Assembly (NCBI GenBank): GCA_905221605.1
Contig: CAJNDS010002103.1
Span: forward strand, 374,581 to 438,580
DNA length: 64,000 nt
Source: Symbiodinium natans
Taxonomy: Eukaryota > Sar > Dinophyceae > Suessiales > Symbiodiniaceae
Reading direction: 5' to 3'
In this document: one piece after another, positions 31,329 to 42,484 of the stretch
How positions within the stretch are numbered: position 1 is the first letter of the stretch
Layout: each line of letters starts with the position of its first letter
Notes under the pieces: generated by a model
Database searches by the model: none
What the model was told of the DNA's origin: nothing
What the model saw: the letters and a program-made list of their open reading frames with translations, nothing else
Position numbers and translations under genes: made by a program

Positions 31329-31789
31329 GGTTTTTACTGGAGGGGAGGGTTCATGGGGGGTCAGTACCTCGAAAACCTTAGGGAAGCTTAGGGCCTTAGG
31401 GAGCAGTGGGGAGCATGCAGGCAGTGAAGACTCACCACCTCTCGTCTTCACTTCAGGCAGCTACGCGCATCCCTTTCGGAATGTGAAACACGTAGTTGAC
31501 GTACATGTGGCTTCGGGTTTAATTCGGGTTCAGGGGGTTGCTCAAATTCCTGAATCCCGAACCTGCCAATTAAATCCCCTATGCTCTTTTCAACCCCCAT
31601 AGCAGCCGAACCCCAAAACCTGTAAACCCGGACTCCACCCTACATGAAGGTTCATGGATGGTTCCCCTAACGGTTCATGTGCCTGTAAAGTATATAGCCC
31701 TAAACCCCCTAAACCTCAACGCCCTAAACCATCAAAGCCTACATCAACCCTATTAGCCCTCTTATCCTTACTACGCCCTCAACCCTAAA

Positions 31790-32000
31790 CCCTAGACCCT
31801 AAGCCCCTAAGCCCTAAACCTGAACCCTAAACCCTAAACCCTAAACCCTAAACCCTAAACCCTGAACCCTGAACCCTAAACCCTAAACCCTAAACCCTAA
31901 ACCCTAAACCCTAAGCCCTAAACCCTAAACCCTAAACCCTAAACCCTAAACCCTAAACCCTAAACCCTAAACCCTAAACCCTAAACCCCAAACCCTAAAC
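31790..32000 (-). repeat. CCCTAAA tract, about 200 bp
   Basis: Near-continuous heptamers with a few CCCTGAA units. Its last unit supplies the GT donor of the exon at 32001. Confidence 0.97.
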
Positions 32001-32092
32001 CCCGGCCTGCCGGCATCGCCCAGGCGGACGGCCTCCGCACGGCGCGCCGCGCCCTCCGCGTGGATCAAGCGGCCCTCGGCCTCTTGAAGTTC
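32001..32092 (-). CDS. Coiled-coil exon
   Basis: ELQEAEGRLIHAEGAARRAE then AVRLGDAGRP plus two bases. Acceptor CACTCAG. The donor is the telomeric unit itself (CGGG/GTTTAGGG) and gives the right phase for the next exon. TTTAGGG units on the right. Confidence 0.8.
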
Positions 32093-32345
32093 CTGAGTGA
32101 CCGCTGGGAGGATCCGAAAAGGTTTAGGGTTTAGGGTTCCGTATGCAGCGACATGTAAGTCTTCCCGCAGCAAGCGCTAAGTCCCTCCCATCCTGAGTTC
32201 TACCTCAAACTTGGGCAGGAAAGCTTCACACCTGGAGGCTTCCGAAATTAGGGGTCCTTTTTCGAAGGGAATCCTACTATTTGGGGGGGGGGGGGGGGGT
32301 CCTAAACCCTGAACCCTAAACCCCCACTTGGGAGGGCCAGGGAAC

Positions 32346-32396
32346 AGCACTCAACTGCTCCACATCGCCTCGCATGCGCTGGACGGATGCCTCCAG
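32346..32396 (-). CDS. Coiled-coil exon
   Basis: Exactly 17 codons, LEASVQRMRGDVEQLSA. Acceptor CATGAAG, GT donor (GCT/GTTCCCTG). Phase 0 into the next exon. Confidence 0.8.
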
Positions 32397-32644
32397 CTTC
32401 ATGGTCCTGGGTTGTTTTTTGGGGTTAGGGTTTAGGGTTTAGGTTTTAGGGTTAGGGTGATCCCCCTTTATTCCTGAAATTATATAGAATAGAAGAAAGA
32501 GACCCCCAAAAAGGGTGGTTGATGCTTCAGTTTTCTCTCCAAGGGTAGTTTCATGGGCCCTTAATATGGTCCCTGACCTCCATTAAAGGGTTCTGATGTA
32601 TGGGCCCTCAGTTAGTATAAGATATATATATATACTCAAGGTAG

Positions 32645-32795
32645 TTAGATTTTTGACAGGACCCAGACCCCTGGGAGAATCCAAAAAGTAGAGCCCCCAA
32701 ATAGTACCCCATACTGCTATAGTGGGTCATTCCTAGAAACCCTGAAGGGAATCTACTGTTTCGGATCCTCCCAGGGGTCTGGGGAGTGGGAGGGC
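32645..32795. repeat. Inverted repeat family L (CCCCTGGGAG...TCC arms)
   Basis: AGACCCCTGGGAGAATCCAAAAAGTAGA faces TCTACTGTTTCGGATCCTCCCAGGGGTCT. A related copy lies at 58318-58440. Confidence 0.7.
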
Positions 32796-33059
32796 TGTTA
32801 ACAAGGGTCCATGATGACTTCTTGTGTGGAAGGGGGCTATAAAAACCTTGCCCTAAACCCTAAACCCTAAACACAAAAACCATTAGCCCACCCCAAGATT
32901 CCATGTGCCTATGCACCATATCTTTGTAGCCCAGTAACCATACTTTAACAAGAGCACCCTTTTTGGGTTTGGTTACATTTTTAAGGGAACCTTGAGCCAA
33001 CAAAAGGGTTAGTAGGGGCACCACTGGGCCACCAAGATATGCTTGTGCCTGACAAAGGT

Positions 33060-33170
33060 TCCTTTCTAATCCTTACGCCCTGAACCCTAAACCCTAAACC
33101 CTAAACCCTAACCCTAAACCCTTAACCCTAAACCCTAAACCCTAAACCCTAAACCCTAAACCCTAAACTC
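33060..33170 (-). repeat. CCCTAAA tract
   Basis: About 14 units, left flank of the exon at 33175. Confidence 0.95.
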
Positions 33171-33174
33171 AAGC

Positions 33175-33205
33175 GGCATGGTCGAGCTGCCCAGCAAAGC
33201 CGAAG
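33175..33205 (-). CDS. Candidate coiled-coil exon
   Basis: Reads LRLCWAARPC plus one base. Acceptor GCCAAAG, GC donor. CCCTAAA on its left and TTTAGGG on its right support it; phase not confirmed. Confidence 0.45.
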
Positions 33206-33540
33206 CTTTGGCTCACAGGGCTTTAGGGTTTAGGCCCTTGAGAGCCCACATGCGCAAGGGACTCCCCCAAAGGCATGTAAGGGTTCCTGATAGGGGTTTA
33301 GGGTTTAGGGTTTAGGGTTTAGGCTTGAGGGTTTAGGGTTTAGGGTCTAGGATTTGGGGCTTAGGGCATCTGAATTTTGAAGAACCCCCTAGCCCTAAGC
33401 CCCAAATCCTGGACCCTCGAGCCCGCAAGCCCTATCCGTAAGCTCCAAAGCCGTATGTAAAGCCTGTAGGGTTTGGGGTTTAGGGTTCTCTGGATATAGG
33501 GTCTATGTAGAGCAAGGCCAACTCCTAAAATGCATCGAGC

Positions 33541-33594
33541 GCGAAAGTCAAGGTTGAGTCCAAGAAGCTTCGCTTCAAAGGCAACTTGGTTGAC
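33541..33594 (-). CDS. Coiled-coil exon
   Basis: VNQVAFEAKLLGLNLDFR. Acceptor CGTCAG, GC donor. Phase with the exon at 36385 not settled because a TA-flanked element sits between. Confidence 0.6.
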
Positions 33595-33842
33595 CTGACG
33601 AGGGCTCGGGTTTTCTACACTCCCCTTAGAACCTTAAAAAATATGTTTAATACCCTCTTGGGTTTATATAAACAGAATACAGTAAAACCACTGCATAAGA
33701 AACCACTGTTTAAGAAACTGAGCCCCTAGACCCGCGAATATTGGTCGATTTGCGGTTGCCTTCTAGCTAAGAAACTTAGGGTACCCTAGTGTTTTGGGGT
33801 CAGTTTCTAAAAAAATCCTGCCCGCAACACCCCCCGGGTCTG

Positions 33843-36143
33843 ACCCCCCCGCGCCTGCGGCCCGACCCTACCCCAAAAACGCGCGGGAGTCACATTCTAG
33901 AGGTTTTCAGCCCTGAAAAGCTCTAAAACGTGACTCCCCCGCGCCTGCGGCCTGACCCTACCCCAAAAACGCGCGGGAGTCACATTCTAGAGGTTTTCAG
34001 CCCTGAAACGCTCTAAAACGTGACTCCCCCGCGCCTGCGGCCTGACCCTACCCCAAAAACGCGCGGGAGTCACATTCTAGAGGTTTTCAGCCCTGAAAAG
34101 CTCTAAAACGTGACTCCCCCGCGCCTGCGGCCTGACCCTACCCCAAAAAACGCGCGGGAGTCACATTCTAGAGGTTTTCAGCCCTGAAAAGCTCTAAAAC
34201 GTGACTCCCCCGCGCCTGCGGCCTGACCCTACCCCAAAAACGTGCGGGAGTCACATTCTAGAGGTTTTCAGCCCTGAAAAGCTCTAAAACGTTAAAACGT
34301 GACTCCCCCGCGCCTGCGGCCTGACCCTACCCCAAAAACGCGCGGGAGTCACATTCTAGAGGTTTTCAGCCCTGAAAAGCTCTAAAACGTGACTCCCCCG
34401 CGCCTGCGGCCTGACCCTACCCCAAAACGCGCGGGAGTCACATTCTAGAGGTTTTCAGCCCTGAAAAGCTCTAAAACGTGACTCCCCCGCGCCTGCGGCC
34501 TGACCCTACCCCAAAAACGCGCGGGAGTCACATTCTAGAGGTTTTCAGCCCTGAAAAGCTCTAAAACGTGACTCCCCCGCGCCTGCGGCCTGACCCTACC
34601 CCAAAAACGCGCGGGAGTCACATTCTAGAGGTTTTCAGTCCTGAAAAGCTCTAAAACGTGACTCCCCCGCGCCTGCGGCCTGACCCTACCCCAAAAACGC
34701 GCGGGAGTCACATTCTAGAGGTTTTCAGCCCTGAAAAGCTCTAAAACGTGACTCCCCCACGCCTGCGGCCTGACCCTACCCCAAAAACGCGCGGGAGTCA
34801 CATTCTAGAGGTTTACAGCCCTGAAAAGCTCTAAAACGTGACTCCCCCGCGCCTGCGGCCTGACCCTACCCCAAAAACGCGCGGGAGTCACATTCTAGAG
34901 GTTTTCAGCCCTGAAAAGCTCTAAAACGTGACTCCCCCGCGCCTGTGGCCTGACCCTACCCCAAAAACGCGCGGGAGTCACATTCTAGAGGTTTTCAGCC
35001 CTGAAAAGCTCTAAAACGTGACTCCCCCGCGCCTGCGGCCTGACCCTACCCCAAAAACGCGCGGGAGTCACATTCTAGAGGTTTTCAGCCCTGAAAAGCT
35101 CTAAAACGTGACTCCCCCGCGCCTGCGGCCTGACCCTACCCCACAAACGCGCGGGAGTCACATTCTAGAGGTTTTCAGCCCTGAAAAGCTCTAAAACGTG
35201 ACTCCCCCGCGCCTGCGGCCTGACCCTACCCCAAAAACGCGCGGGAGTCACATTCTAGAGGTTTTCAGCCCTGAAAAGCTCTAAAACGTGACTCCCCCGC
35301 GCCTGCGGCCTGACCCTACCCCAAAAACGCGCGGGAGTCACATTCTAGAGGTTTTCAGTCCTGAAAAGCTCTAAAACGTGACTCCCCCGCGCCTGCGGCC
35401 TGACCCTACCCCAAAAACGCGCGGGAGTCACATTCTAGAGGTTTTCAGCCCTGAAAAGCTCTAAAACGTGACTCCCCCACGCCTGCGGCCTGACCCTACC
35501 CCAAAAACGCGCGGGAGTCACATTCTAGAGGTTTACAGCCCTGAAAAGCTCTAAAACGTGACTCCCCCGCGCCTGCGGCCTGACCCTACCCCAAAAACGC
35601 GCGGGAGTCACATTCTAGAGGTTTTCAGCCCTGAAAAGCTCTAAAACGTGACTCCCCCGCGCCTGTGGCCTGACCCTACCCCAAAAACGCGCGGGAGTCA
35701 CATTCTAGAGGTTTTCAGCCCTGAAAAGCTCTAAAACGTGACTCCCCCGCGCCCTACCCCAAAAACGCGCGGGAGTCACATTCTAGAGGTTTTCAGCCCT
35801 GAAAAGCTTTAAAACGTGACTCCCCCGCGCCTGCGGCCTGACCCTACCCCAAAAACGCGCGGGAGTCACATTCTAGAGGTTTTCAGCCCTGAAAAGCTCT
35901 AAAACGTGACTCCCCCGCGCCTGCGGCCTGACCCTACCCCAAAAACGCGCGGGAGTCACATTCTAGAGGTTTTCAGCCCTGAAAAGCTCTAAAACGTGAC
36001 TCCCCCGCGCCTGCGGCCTGACCCTACCCCAAAAACGCGCGGGAGTCACATTCTAGAGGTTTTCAGCCCTGAAAAGCTCTAAAACGTGACTCCCCCGCGC
36101 CTGCGGCCTGACCCTACCCCAAAAACGCGCGGGAGTCACATTC
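33843..36143. repeat. 90-bp satellite array, about 25 copies
   Basis: The unit contains GTGACTCCCCCGCGC and, 26 bases later, GCGCGGGAGTCAC, so each copy can form a hairpin, followed by TCTAGAGGTTTTCAGCCCTG. Units are 97 percent or more alike by eye. Diagnostic variants (CAGTCCTG, CCCCCAC, GTTTACAG, GCCTGTGG) recur exactly 720 bp apart (8 units), for example 34758 and 35478. There is a short insertion near 34290 and a short deletion near 35750. Confidence 0.97.
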
Positions 36144-36171
36144 GGGAACCCTTCCCACCGCCGTTCCTGGA

Positions 36172-36266
36172 ACATGGGTTTGGTCTAGTGGTATAGCGTA
36201 CTCCCTTAAGAAATTAGTTTAGAAACCAAGCCTACCCTAGGCTCAAACCCCCCCGGGTACATGGGT
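36172..36266 (+). repeat. tRNA-like (SINE-like) insert with short direct repeats
   Basis: TGGTCTAGTGGTATAGC matches a Pol III A box and GGCTCAAACCC resembles a B box. ACATGGGT flanks it on both sides (36172-36179 and 36259-36266). The stems pair poorly, so it is not a functional tRNA; it may be a decayed tRNA-derived SINE. Confidence 0.4.
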
Positions 36267-36384
36267 AATGGAAACTAAGAAACTTAGGGTACCCTATCGC
36301 CGGAAAACCGTTTTCTTATACAGCGTTTTTACTGTAAAAAAAACCCAAAGGACATACAGTTTTAGGGTTTCAGGCCTGGGCTGC

Positions 36385-36416
36385 CAGAGTCGGTGTGTTT
36401 CAATAGTGTTGCACTC
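36385..36416 (-). CDS. Coiled-coil exon
   Basis: In the phase set by the preceding exon it reads SATLLKHTDS; the alternative frame gives ECNTIETHRL. Acceptor CACACAG, GC donor (CTCTG/GCAGCCC). Confidence 0.55.
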
Positions 36417-37196
36417 CTGTGTGGGGGTTCTAAAGGTCGCGTAAAGGGACGAAGCGTTGAGACGAGAGTCCCTCGAAAGTGAGTCCTCACGAAAAAACCA
36501 GCAAACTCACCTAAAGGTCATTTGATGTACTTCCCAAAATGTGGGTTTTCGACAATAGGGGGTACCCTGGTACCTTGTTTGGGGGGGGGGGGGGGGGGGG
36601 TCCACTTTAAAAGGATACCCTAAACCCTAAACCCTAAACCCTAAACCCTACACCCTACACCCTAAACCCTAACCCAAAACCCTAAACCCTAAAGCCCTAA
36701 CTAATTCGGGTAAAAAGAAGTACCCCCTATTTTGGGAAACAGCCCCAATTGCAGGTTCCCGAAGCTCATGGGTTGTTATGTTGGGGTAGCCAGATTTCAC
36801 TTTTAGGGTCAGGGTTTAGGGTTTAGGGTTTAGGGTTCAGGGTTCTAACCGTTAGAAACCGTTCTAACCCCACCTACAGCTACCCAAAGTCCAAGACCTA
36901 ACTCTAAACCCGAATCAAGCCAACCCTAAACAGAAAGAAGTAAAAACCAAACCCCGAGCGAGCCCTGAACCCTAAAGGTAAACTTGGCGTTTGTGGGTAT
37001 ATGGTTCAGGTTTCATGGGTTCGGGGGCCCAATTTTTCAGGGGCTTCCGTTTTTGACTTTGCAGGTTTGGGGTTCCGCGCTTGGGTGTTTGGAGCTGCGA
37101 CGCTTGGGTGTTTGGAGCTGCGACTCACCCGGCTAAGCCAAATGCAGCCCCAATATGTGTGAGGTCGATCGTGCCCCCCCCCCCCCCGAAAAAAAA

Positions 37197-37222
37197 CACA
37201 CACACACACACACACACACACC
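37197..37222. repeat. CA dinucleotide repeat
   Basis: ACACAC run after a poly-C/A7 junction. 36420-37520 holds family E, degenerate telomeric units and a degenerate family A hairpin (37316-37391); no exon. Confidence 0.95.
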
Positions 37223-37414
37223 CATACCCGCATCAAACCCTAAAGCCCCTAAACCCTTAAGCTCTATCTCGTCTTGGGGTTTAGGCTTCAGGGTTTAGGG
37301 TTTAAAGGCTTATAGGTTGGGATGTTCCCAGTACCCCTTATTAATAAGCCAGCCCATTCAGGACAGTTCGATGAAGGGGGAATATCCCAACTCCCTGCTT
37401 TGGAGTAGACCCTG

Positions 37415-37505
37415 GGAAAAATATGTTTTTAGGTATAAGTAGATCCAATAGGAACCCAGAACCAAAAAAAGTATTAAAGTATAGTACTCCAGAACCCAGA
37501 TAGGG
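37415..37505. repeat. Repeat family K (TATTAAAGTATAGTACTCC)
   Basis: The stretch ACCCAGAACC...TATTAAAGTATAGTACTCC.AAACCCAG recurs at 61495-61578. Confidence 0.7.
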
Positions 37506-37525
37506 TTGCAGGCTGATCAGGCTGC

Positions 37526-37576
37526 CGAGCATCTTTGTAGCCCTGGTTCTCGGCAAGCAGTGCATCATTCTGCTGC
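37526..37576 (-). CDS. Coiled-coil exon
   Basis: One base, QQNDALLAENQGYKDA, two bases. Acceptor CGCTGAG, GC donor. The first split codon fits the exon at 38521 and the last fits 36385. Confidence 0.8.
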
Positions 37577-38520
37577 CTCAGCGGGCCGTTGAAGCCAGCA
37601 CAAACGCCCTAAACCCTAAACCACCCTAAACCCTAACCCTAAACCCTAAGCCCTAAGCCCGAATCCCTAAACCCTCCCTAAGAACCCGAGAGACTCTAGA
37701 CCCAAACCCCAAATCCGAAAGCCTGGCGCGGACAAGGGGCACATGGTTGGGGAGCATAGACGGATTGTAGGCGTTGAGTGATTAGCGTGTTTAGGGTTTA
37801 GGTTTTGCGTTCTAGGGTTTTGGGTTTAGGTGCTAAACCTATTCAGCCCTGGAAGCCCTAAATTAAAACTCGTATCAGCCCTGTAACCCCCGGACATGAA
37901 TCCACAAGCCCTGCAGAAGCAAAACTCAACGCTGAACTCTACAAGATAAGCACACTCTATTCAAAACCAATGAAACCACAACCTCAACCCTACAAACCCT
38001 ATAAATCTAGACCCTCTGAGCCCCTCAAGCCCTTTTTGCAGCGAATCCTCTAAGCCATTAGAAAAGGGTCTTGGGGGGGGGGGGGGGTTCTCAGAGTACA
38101 ATATAAACGGGACCCTAAGGGAATACTACTAGTAATTAACCCGAACCCTACGTTAAACAACCTGAGACTCTATTTCCCTACAGTTTAGTAGTAACTACCT
38201 GAAGTAGTAGGTATAACCACAAACTACTACTTGCTGAAGAACCCGAAAAATTGAAAAAACATGATCGTCCTCATGTTTCCCTTATACGGAAAAACCTTGG
38301 TTTTTTTTTGAGGGGGGGGTTCTTGAGCAATTCGTAGTAAAAAAGTAGGTAAACAGGGTCCCAGGACTACTCTGAGCCCGCAAGCCCTCAACCTCAGACT
38401 AGTACATTTACATAGGGACCCTACGGGAATTCTAGTAGTTATAGCCCTCAACCCTCAACTCTTAACCCTAAACCCTAAACCCCCAAGCCCTCAACCTCAG
38501 ACGAACAAGCGCCGGAGGGC

Positions 38521-38567
38521 GAGAGCTCCCTGAGCTCGGCAGCTTGCGCTCGGAGATCCTCGTGCAC
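38521..38567 (-). CDS. Coiled-coil exon
   Basis: VHEDLRAQAAELREL plus two bases. Acceptor GAGGCAG, GC donor (TCTC/GCCCTC). CCCTAAA tracts lie on both sides here. Confidence 0.8.
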
Positions 38568-38819
38568 CTGCCTCGGCGGACCTAAACCCTAAACCCTAAA
38601 CCCTAAACCCAAAGCCCTAAACCCTAACCCTAAACCCGAAATGGAGCATCCCCAAGCTGCCAAGACGTCACCAAAAAACCCTTCACCCTCACAATCCTTG
38701 CAAACCTTACAAGCCTTAAACGCTTTTTGGGGTTTGTTCAATGTTCAGGGCTTGTGGGGGTTTATAGGTTTCCAGTTTGTGCTTTGTTTTTGTTTTTGTT
38801 TGGGGTGGGGGGGGGGGGG

Positions 38820-39080
38820 GGGTTCAAGGTTCAGGGTTGAGAGAGTTTGCAGGGTTTAATAGGGTTTATAACCCTATAGGGTTTACAGGGTTTGTAGGGC
38901 GTTTAGGGTTTGGAGGTGTTATAGGGTTTTTCAAGGTGTTTACGGGGTTTTATCGGGTTTTGTAGGGTTTAGAGGGTTTAGAGGGTTTAGGATGCATATA
39001 GGGTTGTAGGGTTGAGAGGGTGTCCAGGGTTTATAGTGTTTATGGGGTTTGTAGGGTTTATAGAACTTGTAAACACTGGA
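38820..39080 (+). repeat. GGGTTTATAGGGTTT-type derivative repeat
   Basis: Diverged TTTAGGG/TTTATAGGG/TTTACAGGG units for about 250 bp. Translations (GFIGF or YKPYKP) are artefacts. Confidence 0.85.
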
Positions 39081-39449
39081 GAGCTTAAAAACCCCAAAGC
39101 CCCATTTTGTTGGGGCTTGGGGCTTCGGGTTCATAAGGTTGAGCTTGGATGGGGCTTGTAGGGATATCTATGTAGATGTACTTATTTATGTATATGGCTT
39201 CCGAGGGTTTATGGATTCTATAGGTTTAGGGCCCGAGTTCAAAAATCTAGATCTGACTGTCTCAGACTTCTCACACGGGGCCTGCGCACTTGCGCCCTAG
39301 CACTTGAAGCCCCAAACCCTGGAAGTCTGAACCCTGTAGGGCTTGGGGTTTGTGAGTGTTGGCTCAACCCTAAACCCTAAACCCTAAACCCTAAACCCTA
39401 AACCCTGAAGCCCCTCAAGCCCCTCAAGCCCCTCAAGCCCAAGCCGCGC

Positions 39450-39488
39450 ATCCCATCCGTTTCCGACCACCGGCTCTACGCGAGGCTC
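39450..39488 (-). CDS. Candidate exon
   Basis: EPRVEPVVGNGWD, less coil-like than others. Acceptor TCGTCAG, GC donor. Phase 0 into 38521. CCCTAAA left and TTTAGGG right. Confidence 0.5.
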
Positions 39489-39940
39489 CTGACGAGGCGT
39501 ACCCCCCCAAGAATACACAAACTGCCCACTCGAAGGTTTAGGGTTTGGGGTTTAGGGTTTAGGGTTTAGGGTTCAGGGTTCAGGGTTTAGGGTTTGTGCA
39601 TGCTGCCGGCGGTCCTTGGGACAGTTTCGAATTCAACCGGTAGACTACAACTACATTCCTAGGCAATTGACCGTCACCGATTCTGTCCGTGGGACGTGAC
39701 GCTGCAAATGCCGAGGCTCCGGGCACTCGAGCTGACTTTGCATGGCAGCCCTGCTTCCCAGAAATAAACGATCGACCAACGCATATCTTGCGCTTCATCT
39801 TCTCTTGCAACATCTGCTGCGCCGGGCAGTGGTTCTAGGGTTCAGGGTGTTTGTGAAGCCCGTTGCACTCTTAGACAAAAGAACCATTGGGGAGCTACCA
39901 TAAACCCTGAACTCCTAAACCCTAAGCCCTCCCGATGGAC

Positions 39941-39973
39941 CTCCGGAACAGGTGGGATCACCCGCTCGGGCAT
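39941..39973 (-). CDS. Candidate exon, weak
   Basis: Between acceptor GATCCAG and GT donor GAG/GTCCATCGG. Reads MPERVIPPVPE or, in the phase of the exon before it, ARAGDPTCSG. Confidence 0.4.
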
Positions 39974-40147
39974 CTGGATCGGTGGGCCTTGGTGGGTTAA
40001 GGGCTTAGGGTTCGGCATTTTGGGTTCACAGAGCTTCTGGGGTTTTGCTTGAGGACCCTTTTAACCCTTTTCACCTACAAACCCTCATCCCTAGACTCCT
40101 CCCGCCCCCCCCCCAACCAAAGGGTTTATTTGGGCAGCCTCTGGTAC

Positions 40148-40178
40148 TGGTCTCATGGATGATTTCATCTTCCAAGGC
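40148..40178 (-). CDS. Coiled-coil exon
   Basis: ALEDEIIHET plus one base. Acceptor CCCTAAG, GT donor (CCA/GTACCAGA). Confidence 0.6.
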
Positions 40179-40332
40179 CTTAGGGTTTCACTGAAGTCAA
40201 TCCTTGAGACTTAAAACCCTACCTCCCAAGAATATCGGTTTCCTACTTCAAATATGTGTTGCGACCGGATCTGCCGGCGATAAGACTTGACATGACTTTC
40301 AATGCCCCGGCAGCAAGATACTTGCATAACAC

Positions 40333-40361
40333 TTTCTGCAATCCATGCAGCGTGCTTCTGC
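40333..40361 (-). CDS. Candidate exon, weak
   Basis: AEARCMDCRK after acceptor AACCGCAG, GT donor (AAA/GTGTTATG). Not confirmed by phase. Confidence 0.35.
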
Positions 40362-40781
40362 CTGCGGTTGTTGCAATGCTATAGCCTCAATCCCTGGAAA
40401 GCCTTGCCAGCGACATGGCAACGCAGCAAGTTTCACTCAAACATGTTGTGCGCCCGTTCATGCGATCTGCGGCACGCTATGCCGAAATCTCCTAGCGATC
40501 TTGCTGCCAACCCTTTGACCCCCTCCCCTCGCCAATACACCCAACTCAACTGACCCAGGTCTATCGTTTAGGGCAGCGGCTTTGGGGTGGCTACCCTAAC
40601 AGCCTAGAAGTAGTTCCTTGCTGGCATTGTCATGCTTCTTGTCATCGGGGACTTGACGTACTGCCCTGAACTGTAAACCCCCTAAACCCTAAACCCCAAA
40701 CCCTGAACCCTAAATCCTTGGGTGGGTGTGCTTTGCCTTCTGCCTCCCCCGTCCTGAAACCCTAAGACCTGGGTACCCGGC

Positions 40782-40818
40782 CGTAGGCACACTCCTCCCG
40801 CAGCTCCTGGAGACGTTC
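40782..40818 (-). CDS. Coiled-coil exon
   Basis: ERLQELREECAY plus one base. Acceptor TCCGCAG, GC donor. Phase 0 from 41411. Confidence 0.75.
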
Positions 40819-41410
40819 CTGCGGACGCCCGAAGCGCTAACCCCAAATCCTAAATCCTAAACCGTTTAATTACAAACCCTCAGCCCGGCTTTGTGGTTGA
40901 GGGCTTCGGGTTTTGGGTCTCTGGAAGGTCTTGAAGATTTTAGGGTTTAGGGTTTGAGATGACCATACAAAGTATGTGTTCTCGGGTGGTTTGGCCCTCA
41001 AGGCTTGGGGGGGGGGGGGGGGGCTTTCTGGCCCCAAAACCCATAAATCCTTATCCCCATATCTGGCTTCTTTAGTCACAGAGCCACGGACCCTGCGGAG
41101 CCCAAAGCCTTAAGCCTTAAGTAGAGTAATCCAGGCAGGGATGTGGACCCAAACGATAAAGGCACTTTCCCGTGTTGGAGGTCCATTAGCTACTCTTGGT
41201 AGAACGATTGCTTTCCAAAACCATGAACCCGAAACCCTATGATTACTCCTAAACCTCAACTCCCAAACCCCTAACCCCTAAACCCCTAAACCTCTGCACC
41301 CCCAAACCCTAAATCCTAACTCTCAACCCCAAACCCTAAACCCCGAACCCTAAACCGTAAACACCCCACTTAAAAACCCCACCTGAACCTTAAAACCCAA
41401 GGATTCGATC

Positions 41411-41452
41411 CTCTGCTGCGACCAGCCTTCGCTGGGCCTCCATGTAGCTTTC
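41411..41452 (-). CDS. Coiled-coil exon
   Basis: Exactly 14 codons, ESYMEAQRRLVAAE. Acceptor TTCGGCAG; the end implies a GA donor, or the exon runs on into DRI. TTTAGGG tract on the right (41465-41560). Confidence 0.7.
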
Positions 41453-41464
41453 CTGCCGAAGTGT

Positions 41465-41560
41465 GGGGTTTAGGGTTTAGGGTTTAGGGTTTAGGGTTTA
41501 GGGTTTAGGGTTTAGGGTTTAGGGTTTAGGGTTTAGGGTTTAGGGTTTAGGGTTTAGGGT
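41465..41560 (+). repeat. TTTAGGG tract
   Basis: Thirteen units, followed to 41700 by GGGGCTTTAGGG variants. No exon from 41465 to 42026. Confidence 0.95.
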
Positions 41561-42026
41561 GTGGGGGGGGAATTCATTGCCAAGAGGCTTTTGGGCTTTG
41601 GGGGGGGCTTTAGGGGCTTTAGGGGTCTTTAGGGGGCTTTAGGGGGCTTTAGGGGCTTTAGGGGGTTTAGGGTTTAGGGTTTAGGGGGCTTTAGGGGATT
41701 TAGTGCTCAATGCTGTTGGTAGTTGCAATTTGGCATAATCAATATGTGGTGGGTTATGATGTCTCGTTGTGGATTGTTATCATCCTACTTGGGAACCCCG
41801 AAGCCCTAGATCTGGTGGGTTGAGGCAGGGAGGTTCAGGATCATGACCAACTAAGTATGAGGTTGCCCAAACCCACACTGCGTGCAATCATCATAATATC
41901 AAAAATGAGGCAACAAGAACCTACATGCCTATGATTCCAATCATGTAGGCCATTCTTACGAGTAAATATGGGGCCTAGGAGCATGTCAGCAGGGGGAGTC
42001 GTTCCAAGTGAAAACCATGCCATCAC

Positions 42027-42084
42027 CCATCTCCTCCAGCTTGCCATGCGCGGCGAGTAAACAGGACTGGACCTCGCTGTGGAT
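42027..42084 (-). CDS. Coiled-coil exon
   Basis: IHSEVQSCLLAAHGKLEEM plus one base. Acceptor GCCGCAG, GT donor (ATGG/GTGATGGC). Confidence 0.75.
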
Positions 42085-42380
42085 CTGCGGCTTCGGGCTT
42101 AGTGTCCCAATACCCTATAGAGTGATGCTTGTGTACTGCACAGCTGACCTGCATACACTCTTCAAGGAACGACATCGGTCACAACCTGGTACTGGCGAAC
42201 AACAGGAGACTAGTAAAGTTCAACGCAAAACTCCGCACGAAACCCGGGGTGATGCACATGTTAAGCGTCGGAGGAGCCCCAGAGAGATTCCTACAACTCT
42301 TGTCGAGGGTGTGGAGTTATACTCGACACACTCCTAAACCCACTGCGCGCCCCCTAAACCCTACACCCTAAACCCTAAAC

Positions 42381-42435
42381 CCCACAAGTCTCTGCAATGC
42401 ATCTCAGATGCCGCGTTCTCGCGTGCCGCCGACGT
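42381..42435 (-). CDS. Coiled-coil exon
   Basis: TSAARENAASEMHCRDLW plus one base. Acceptor GGGCCAG; the GT of the following GTTTAGGG unit can serve as donor. If the family F element is a whole intron the exon could reach up to 42484 in the same frame. Confidence 0.7.
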
Positions 42436-42484
42436 CTGGCCCCAAGGTTTAGGTGCTTGGGCGCATGGGATGCCTATTTTCTTA

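Larger units (their letters stand above)
33680..36334. mobile_element. Non-autonomous pogo/Tc1-like element carrying a satellite array
   Basis: The ends are inverted: CAGTAAAACCACTGCATAAG on the left and the complement of CAGTAAAAACGCTGTATAAG on the right, each bordered by TA (33678-33679 and 36335-36336). That TA duplication and the CAGTAAAACC-type terminus fit pogo/Tigger-like members of the Tc1/mariner superfamily. There is no transposase ORF; the interior is almost wholly a 90-bp tandem repeat. Subterminal CTAAGAAACTTAGGGTACCC occurs at both ends. The element interrupts a family J inverted repeat. Confidence 0.7.

Noticed and set aside
33843-36143. CRISPR array
   Set aside because: The 90-bp units are contiguous and nearly identical throughout; there are no unique spacers and the context is eukaryotic.
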